Assembly (NCBI RefSeq): GCF_017498505.1
Contig: NZ_CP071798.1
Coordinates: 2,067,501 to 2,131,500 of the forward strand
DNA length: 64,000 nucleotides
Origin: Sporosarcina sp. Te-1
GTDB lineage: Bacteria; Bacillota; Bacilli; Bacillales_A; Planococcaceae
Direction of reading: 5' to 3'
A program made the translations under genes and the position numbers. Position 1 is the stretch's first letter. The number at the start of each line of letters is the position of its first letter. Below the pieces are notes generated by a model. That model saw only the letters and a list, made by a program, of their open reading frames with translations, was not told the origin of the DNA and did not search any database. This document shows positions 59,779-64,000 of this stretch, piece after piece.

Positions 59779-60981
59779 TCATTTCGTTTTGTCAGGCCGC
59801 TCTCTCAATTGTCTTCTGTTCTCGGCCACCATCCGTTCAAAATAGGATAGTTCACGCCCGTCTTCCTTCTCCACTTCTTTCTCAGGTACAGAAGGAAAAG
59901 CGTCTTGCATCTTCAAAGGGATAACAGTTTCCTGTAAGTCCGTGTTTTGCTCTGATGGTGCTTTTTCCACGTTTTTCGCTCTTTCTGTTTTTGCTCTTTC
60001 CATCTTGGTTGCTGTTTCCGGCAGACCTGCCTTTTGCTCAGACAGCCCTTCTTCCGATTCCCGCTGGTGCGTTTCTGCTATCATCGCGGCATCCCTTGTG
60101 TCTGCTTTTCTCAGCCACTCCGTTTTCTGCTCTTGAGCTACTTTTTCTGTTTCCGGCTTGTTCGTTCTCTCTGCCACCGGGTTACCCATTGGAGCTTCCA
60201 TTATCTTATTAGACGAGTTAGGTGCGGCCTGGTTCATACATATTTTCAACTTTTCATGCCAAATGTGCATCTCATCCAAAAATGCCCGGTAGTCAGTGGA
60301 GTCTTTCGCTAAATTTATATAGGGTTCATTGTAGAAATTGAATTGATAAAACGGCACCTTTTCATCCGCCATCTGCAGAATTAATGCCATCGACCTCACT
60401 TTATCTTTCGGTATGGCATTCGCATTGGAGGCCGGAGCTCCCACCGGCCGTTCTTGAATAAATCTATGCAAGGCAGCGTCCTCCCCCGTTTTTGACGACG
60501 ATAGAACAATCGAACGGTCCTGGACCATGGCAACCGCCAAGAGGTCTGCAAAAGAATACGTCAGGAGACGGTATGACATTCCATTTTTCGGCTTTTGTAA
60601 AATCCTCCCGTTTTCATCGATCGCAAGCCAGACATATATTCGCTGCTGTTCTAAATTTAATGCAATCCGCTTCAAGATATCACTCGAGACGAGAGACGGA
60701 TACTTTTCTAGGTTTGCTTGGCCGGCATCCAAGGCAAGCAGCCGCTCTTTCTGTTGTTCCTTATTTCTTTCCACCATGATTTGCGACTGCCCAAGCAGGC
60801 CAAAACCAATGATAAACACAATTACAGACAGGATAAATCCCTTAAAACCGAAACCATTGAACAGGGCAAAGATGAAGAACCCGATGGCAAAAAGCGACAG
60901 TAAGCAGCCGCTTCCTTCTACTAGTTTCGTTTCCTTTGTCGAGATAGTCCCCAACCTCCTTTGACAGGTCAACCTGGTCAC
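59779..60981 (-). CDS. Membrane protein of unknown function with charged C-terminal tail
   Basis: 400 residues as drawn from the first possible GTG. Two hydrophobic helices (about 28-48 and 50-67) precede a soluble domain (about 70-255; IYVWLAIDENGRILQKPKNGMSYRLLTYSFADLLAV). Residues 260-400 are low-complexity, rich in Lys, Glu, Gln and Thr. The start is uncertain: an AAAGGAGG site directly abuts a TTG at codon 10, so the true start may be a little downstream. No family recognised. Confidence 0.55.
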   Translation of the reverse strand: MTRLTCQRRLGTISTKETKLVEGSGCLLSLFAIGFFIFALFNGFGFKGFILSVIVFIIGFGLLGQSQIMVERNKEQQKERLLALDAGQANLEKYPSLVSSDILKRIALNLEQQRIYVWLAIDENGRILQKPKNGMSYRLLTYSFADLLAVAMVQDRSIVLSSSKTGEDAALHRFIQERPVGAPASNANAIPKDKVRSMALILQMADEKVPFYQFNFYNEPYINLAKDSTDYRAFLDEMHIWHEKLKICMNQAAPNSSNKIMEAPMGNPVAERTNKPETEKVAQEQKTEWLRKADTRDAAMIAETHQRESEEGLSEQKAGLPETATKMERAKTERAKNVEKAPSEQNTDLQETVIPLKMQDAFPSVPEKEVEKEDGRELSYFERMVAENRRQLRERPDKTK

Positions 60982-61313
60982 TCTGGTACTAGTTTACCAA
61001 CGTTTGACGGGACCACCAACAGAAAAACCCTCCCATCTCGAATTCATTTGTGAACAACAATTAAACCAGTGTAGTAGTGGTTTGCCAGTTTGATTGAGAA
61101 GGAATGTCTGCCCTTTAATACCCCCGCAAAAAAACACAAAACTCCCAGCCACCACAACCGGGAGTTTTTGCTATTAGAGTAGGATGGGAATGGACTGATC
61201 AAAAAAGTTTCCCTAAGGAAAGATTAAAGGAGTTCCTTTATCATTGCAACTGTTTTCCCTCTATTCCTGAATACAGTTACTGTCTTGCTTGCAGACTCCT
61301 ATCGACCAGGTAA
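60982..61313. other. Intergenic region with one terminator
   Basis: About 330 bases without a gene. It holds a hairpin at 61138-61170; the rest is AT-rich and shows nothing else I can support. Confidence 0.5.
61138..61170. terminator. Terminator between the unknown gene and the MscS gene
   Basis: AAACTCCC and GGGAGTTT arms with T runs on both strands. Confidence 0.6.
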
Positions 61314-62585
61314 TTATTTTTGGTCCTGTTTCGGCGCCTCGCATGCGTTATTATTTTGGCTCATCCATCTCAAATCACTGCCTGTCGGATTTTGGAAGAC
61401 ACGCAATCCGAACTCGCCGGCTACGGCAAATAAATGATCGAAAATGTCAGCTTGCACCGTTTCATAAATGGTCCACTGTATGGTGTTCGTAAACGCATAA
61501 ATTTCGATTGGCAGCCCGTTCTCCCCCGGCGCGAGCTGACGAACCATTAATGTCATCTCCTGATGGATGCCCGGATGACGAAGAAGATATTGCTGAACGT
61601 ATTCCCGGAACACCCCGATATTCGTCAGCGCTCTCCCATTGACCCGATTACTGCGGTCAATCTCATGTACTCGATTGTATTCCTTGATTTCGGATTCACG
61701 CTGGAGGAGATATGCCTTTAAAAAATGGATTCCTTTGTACTGCTCGATCATTTCCTCCGTACAAAACATGATACTCGTCGTATCGATATACAAGGCACGC
61801 TTAATGCGTCTGCCTCCGGATTCCTGCATTCCCCGCCAGTTGATGAAGGAGTCCGAGATGAGCGCATAACTCGGGATCATGGTCACCGTCCGGTCGAAGT
61901 TCCGTACCATTACCGTGTTCAAGGAAATATCAATAACATCCCCATTGGCCCCGTACTTTGGCATCTCAATCCAGTCGCCGACCCGAACCATATCCGTAGC
62001 GGATAACTGGACGCCCGCCACAAGCCCCAACAACGAATCTTTGAATACCAACATGAATACAGCTGATAGGGCCCCGATTCCGCTCAGCAGGATCACCGGG
62101 CTTTCGCCCATCAAATTGGCGATGACCAAAATGGTGCCGACGATAATAACAAAAACTTTGGTGATTTGTATATAACCTTTAATTGGCTTTGTCTTCGAGA
62201 TCTCATACGTTTGATAAATATCATTAAAAACACTTAACAAACGATTCGTCACACTAAAGGCCACAATCATCATATACGTAAGCGCCAATGTTTCAATTGC
62301 CTTCTGTTGGTATGTCGAAAAGGCAGACGCAAAATAATACACAATAAGGGCCGGGACAAAATGAGATAGCTTATGAAACACCTTTCGCTCTAACAGCACA
62401 TTATCCCAACGGAATTTATTTTTCCTTACAAAATGGGTGATCATTCGGATGACCACCTGCTTTGAAATCAAATTCGCGATAATGCAAAGAAGCGTGACAA
62501 CCAAAATGAGGATAACCGCCGCAAGCGGGCCGACCCAATTCTCATCCACACCGTAACCAAGGAGCCGGTTACGAATAAAAATCAT
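61314..62585 (-). CDS. Mechanosensitive channel, MscS family (YbdG-like)
   Basis: 423 residues. Five hydrophobic helices in the first 200 residues, then the pore helix and beta domain of MscS (LSGIGALSAVFMLVFKDSLLGLVAGVQLSATDMVRVGDWIEMP), and a long C-terminal domain (about 230-423) with RVNGRALTNIGVFREYVQQYLLRHP, as in E. coli YbdG/MscM and its Gram-positive relatives. It opens under membrane tension to release solutes on hypo-osmotic shock. Monocistronic, no regulator nearby. Confidence 0.88.
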   Translation of the reverse strand: MIFIRNRLLGYGVDENWVGPLAAVILILVVTLLCIIANLISKQVVIRMITHFVRKNKFRWDNVLLERKVFHKLSHFVPALIVYYFASAFSTYQQKAIETLALTYMMIVAFSVTNRLLSVFNDIYQTYEISKTKPIKGYIQITKVFVIIVGTILVIANLMGESPVILLSGIGALSAVFMLVFKDSLLGLVAGVQLSATDMVRVGDWIEMPKYGANGDVIDISLNTVMVRNFDRTVTMIPSYALISDSFINWRGMQESGGRRIKRALYIDTTSIMFCTEEMIEQYKGIHFLKAYLLQRESEIKEYNRVHEIDRSNRVNGRALTNIGVFREYVQQYLLRHPGIHQEMTLMVRQLAPGENGLPIEIYAFTNTIQWTIYETVQADIFDHLFAVAGEFGLRVFQNPTGSDLRWMSQNNNACEAPKQDQK

Positions 62586-62841
62586 CTGAATCCCTCCGAA
62601 TAATGCAAAGTACTGATTAGCTCATGAATCGGAATCATTATAACAGAAACATGGTCTGCTCTCTTTTATCAGCTATCATTGTGTCATTATACTTTATTGT
62701 TGATTCCTTATATGCCCCTTGCTGAAATAAGGAATATGATATTGAAGCGCTCACCGCAGTACGTTAGGATAGCAGTAAGAAGGGGGCCCACAGTGTAGGT
62801 CCGTCTAATAAGAGACCGTTATGAGCGATAGGGGATACAAA

Positions 62842-63538
62842 ATGAAAAAAGAGAGATCTGAAAAGAGACAGTGGTGGATGTTCTTCTTGTCGTTCGGAAC
62901 ATTTTCGACTATGTGGTTTTTCGTGTTCTATTTGTTGAACCGTTGGGTGAACGATGCTAAAGAGGCCATCTATTTCGGCACGCCTGCCAGTGCGTATTGG
63001 GTGTATTTCATATGTGCCCTTATTTTTGGGATTACCACATGGGGACTATATGTTTTTATCAAGGAAGCCTTCCGAAATAAATCTTTTCATGAATGTAAAG
63101 TGAATATACTCGGTGTGTTTCGTCTTGCGTGGCTTCCCTTATTAGGTACGTTGCCGTTTCTCTATTTAGCAACCACAAATGCACTTCTGATCAAGGAAGA
63201 GAACATCACATTCAATCCCTTTTGGGAGCTTCCAAACACACGAATATTCATGGGAAGATGGAGTAGAAGCTATTGAAATCAGCTATTCAATCACTCGGGA
63301 CTCTAATCATCAAAGTAATTTTAACGGTAAATACATCCTTCATTTAAAGGACGGGAAGAAAATCGACCTTTGGCAGGGTACGTTAGAAGGCGACATTTTG
63401 ACAATCCAAGAAATTGATAGCTTCCTTCAAAAGAAAAATATCCCGTTCCAGGTGACAAGAGCGCCTTCTGAAGAAACGATTACCCGCTATTTCTCCGAGA
63501 ATGCCGAATTGATTCGAGAGTTGTATTCCAGTAGATAA
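62842..63538 (+). pseudogene. Membrane protein interrupted by a frameshift
   Basis: The first frame (62842 to 63276) encodes three to four hydrophobic helices (WMFFLSFGTFSTMWFFVFYLL, YWVYFICALIFGITTWGLYVFI, LAWLPLLGTLPFLYLATTNALLI) and then stops. A +1 shift near 63225-63240 opens a second frame that continues smoothly (EDGVEAIEISYSITRDSN ... LHLKDGKKIDLWQG ... ELIRELYSSR) to 63538. Together they make about 230 residues, so the gene is probably a single-base indel away from intact; a sequencing error is possible. Function unknown. Confidence 0.7.
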
Positions 63539-63540
63539 AA

Positions 63541-63566
63541 AACCCGCAACGGAACACGTTGCGGGT
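63541..63566. terminator. Bidirectional terminator
   Basis: CCCGCAACG and CGTTGCGGG arms; TTTTTTATC follows on the minus strand. Shared by the convergent frameshifted gene and the small protein gene. Confidence 0.8.
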
Positions 63567-63574
63567 GGCTTGGT

Positions 63575-63697
63575 TTACTTTGTGTAGGACAAGATGGCAT
63601 TTTTGCCGAAATGCTTTAGGGCATTGATCGCTTCTACTTTTTGTGCATATTCATAGATCCGTACGCTTTTCTGCTCGAACAATGTGATAACCCACAT
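63575..63697 (-). CDS. Small 40-residue protein
   Basis: 40 residues starting MWVITLFEQKSVRIYEYAQK with an AAGGAG site at the right spacing. Short beta-helix composition, no signal peptide, no known family. Good ribosome site, independent terminator and plausible sequence make it a likely real small protein. Confidence 0.65.
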   Translation of the reverse strand: MWVITLFEQKSVRIYEYAQKVEAINALKHFGKNAILSYTK

Positions 63698-63940
63698 GAT
63701 AGTTCGCTCCTTTTAGAGTATAGTTATTTGCGTTTCTTGGATACCTGTTGTCAATGTCTCTTGCTACCTTCATCATACACCCTTTATTTCGAAAATAAAT
63801 GCTCTTGTGAAGGAATTCACAATTCATTCAAACTCAAACGCTTACATTTGAAAAGTTTGTGAATTTTAATCTTTTCCTCTTTTCAAATGGTTATTTTCTT
63901 CAGTCTCGCAAATACCAAACTAGCCATCCGAAGAATTAAT

Positions 63941-63959
63941 TTGAAAATACTGATATAAT
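63941..63959 (+). promoter_or_regulatory. Probable promoter of the last gene
   Basis: Extended -10 element TGATATAAT (63951-63959) about 34 bases before the start codon; a -35 match at the right distance is weak. The remainder of 63698-63940 is AT-rich and shows no gene. Confidence 0.45.
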
Positions 63960-63992
63960 ATGACTATCTAAAAATGTCTTAGGAGGAATCCA

Positions 63993-64000
63993 ATGTCTAA
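63993..64000 (+). CDS. Start of a gene cut by the window end
   Basis: ATG at 63993 with a strong AGGAGG site (63981-63987). Only two full codons are visible, so the product cannot be named. Confidence 0.6.

Noticed and set aside
59779..60981. Type VII secretion membrane component
   Set aside because: Two helices plus a charged tail do not match EssA, EssB or EsaA by any motif I can see; position near the effector locus alone is not enough.

Overview
The window reads as chromosome from a low-to-moderate GC, Gram-positive member of the Bacillales. Strong AGGAGG-type ribosome binding sites, several TTG/GTG starts, L-box and Fur-type control, and proteins typical of that order (YqhG/YqhH, YdhK, YfzA-like, HugZ, HmoB-like, KGG stress protein, DUF817, DUF2975) all point that way. 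A Sporosarcina/Planococcaceae-type soil bacterium is my best guess, but no rRNA or other species marker is present. I saw no tRNA, rRNA, CRISPR array, complete insertion sequence or prophage.

Layout. 0.1-6.5 kb: metallo-hydrolase, HmoB-like monooxygenase, GNAT enzyme, a two-gene OpuF/Egt-type ABC importer with fused permease and binding protein, and a nitroreductase divergent from a YodB-like HxlR sensor. 6.5-10.5 kb: small genes, a nest of inverted repeats, and a lysine riboswitch with attenuator in front of dapA. 10.5-17.5 kb: a quinone-oxidoreductase-like MDR enzyme, then a cluster of XRE-cupin regulator, class II HMG-CoA reductase, small membrane protein and TctA-like permease, probably for mevalonate use, with a 35-bp operator-like dyad; then an MFS exporter and a KGG protein. 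17.5-27.7 kb: YqhG/YqhH, a 20-bp-period repeat array, M23 peptidase, DinB/GNAT pair, a pentapeptide protein with a Cys cluster, MFS exporter, catalase, a second repeat array and YdhK lipoprotein. 27.9-38 kb: FtsX-type ABC exporter, YqcI/YcgG, VOC, NUDIX, HxlR, arsR-arsB with a perfect 28-bp operator, DinB, two HAD phosphatases and an FMN reductase.

38-50.5 kb: a 1017-residue hybrid kinase with two kinase modules, a third repeat array with a different consensus, a Fur-controlled heme uptake operon (binding lipoprotein, permease, ATPase, HugZ, DinB), a YtrA-type GntR/ABC-2 operon, DUF817 with an XRE regulator and DUF2975, and an acidic hypothetical protein. 50.6-57.5 kb: FAH-family enzyme overlapping a lactonase-like hydrolase, small lipoprotein, then a locus with the look of a type VII secretion lipase effector (lipase-like N-terminus, helical C-terminus), a small partner gene, an immunity-like lipoprotein and a decayed second copy of that lipoprotein. 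57.8-64 kb: fourth repeat array, acetamidase/formamidase, FG-GAP protein, unknown membrane protein, YbdG-like MscS channel, a frameshifted membrane protein, a 40-residue protein and the first codons of a gene running off the end.

The most unusual signals are (1) four intergenic arrays of degenerate repeats with a strict 20-21 bp period, about two helical turns, in two sequence families; (2) the putative lipase effector/immunity locus; and (3) the probable mevalonate uptake and catabolism cluster with its operator.
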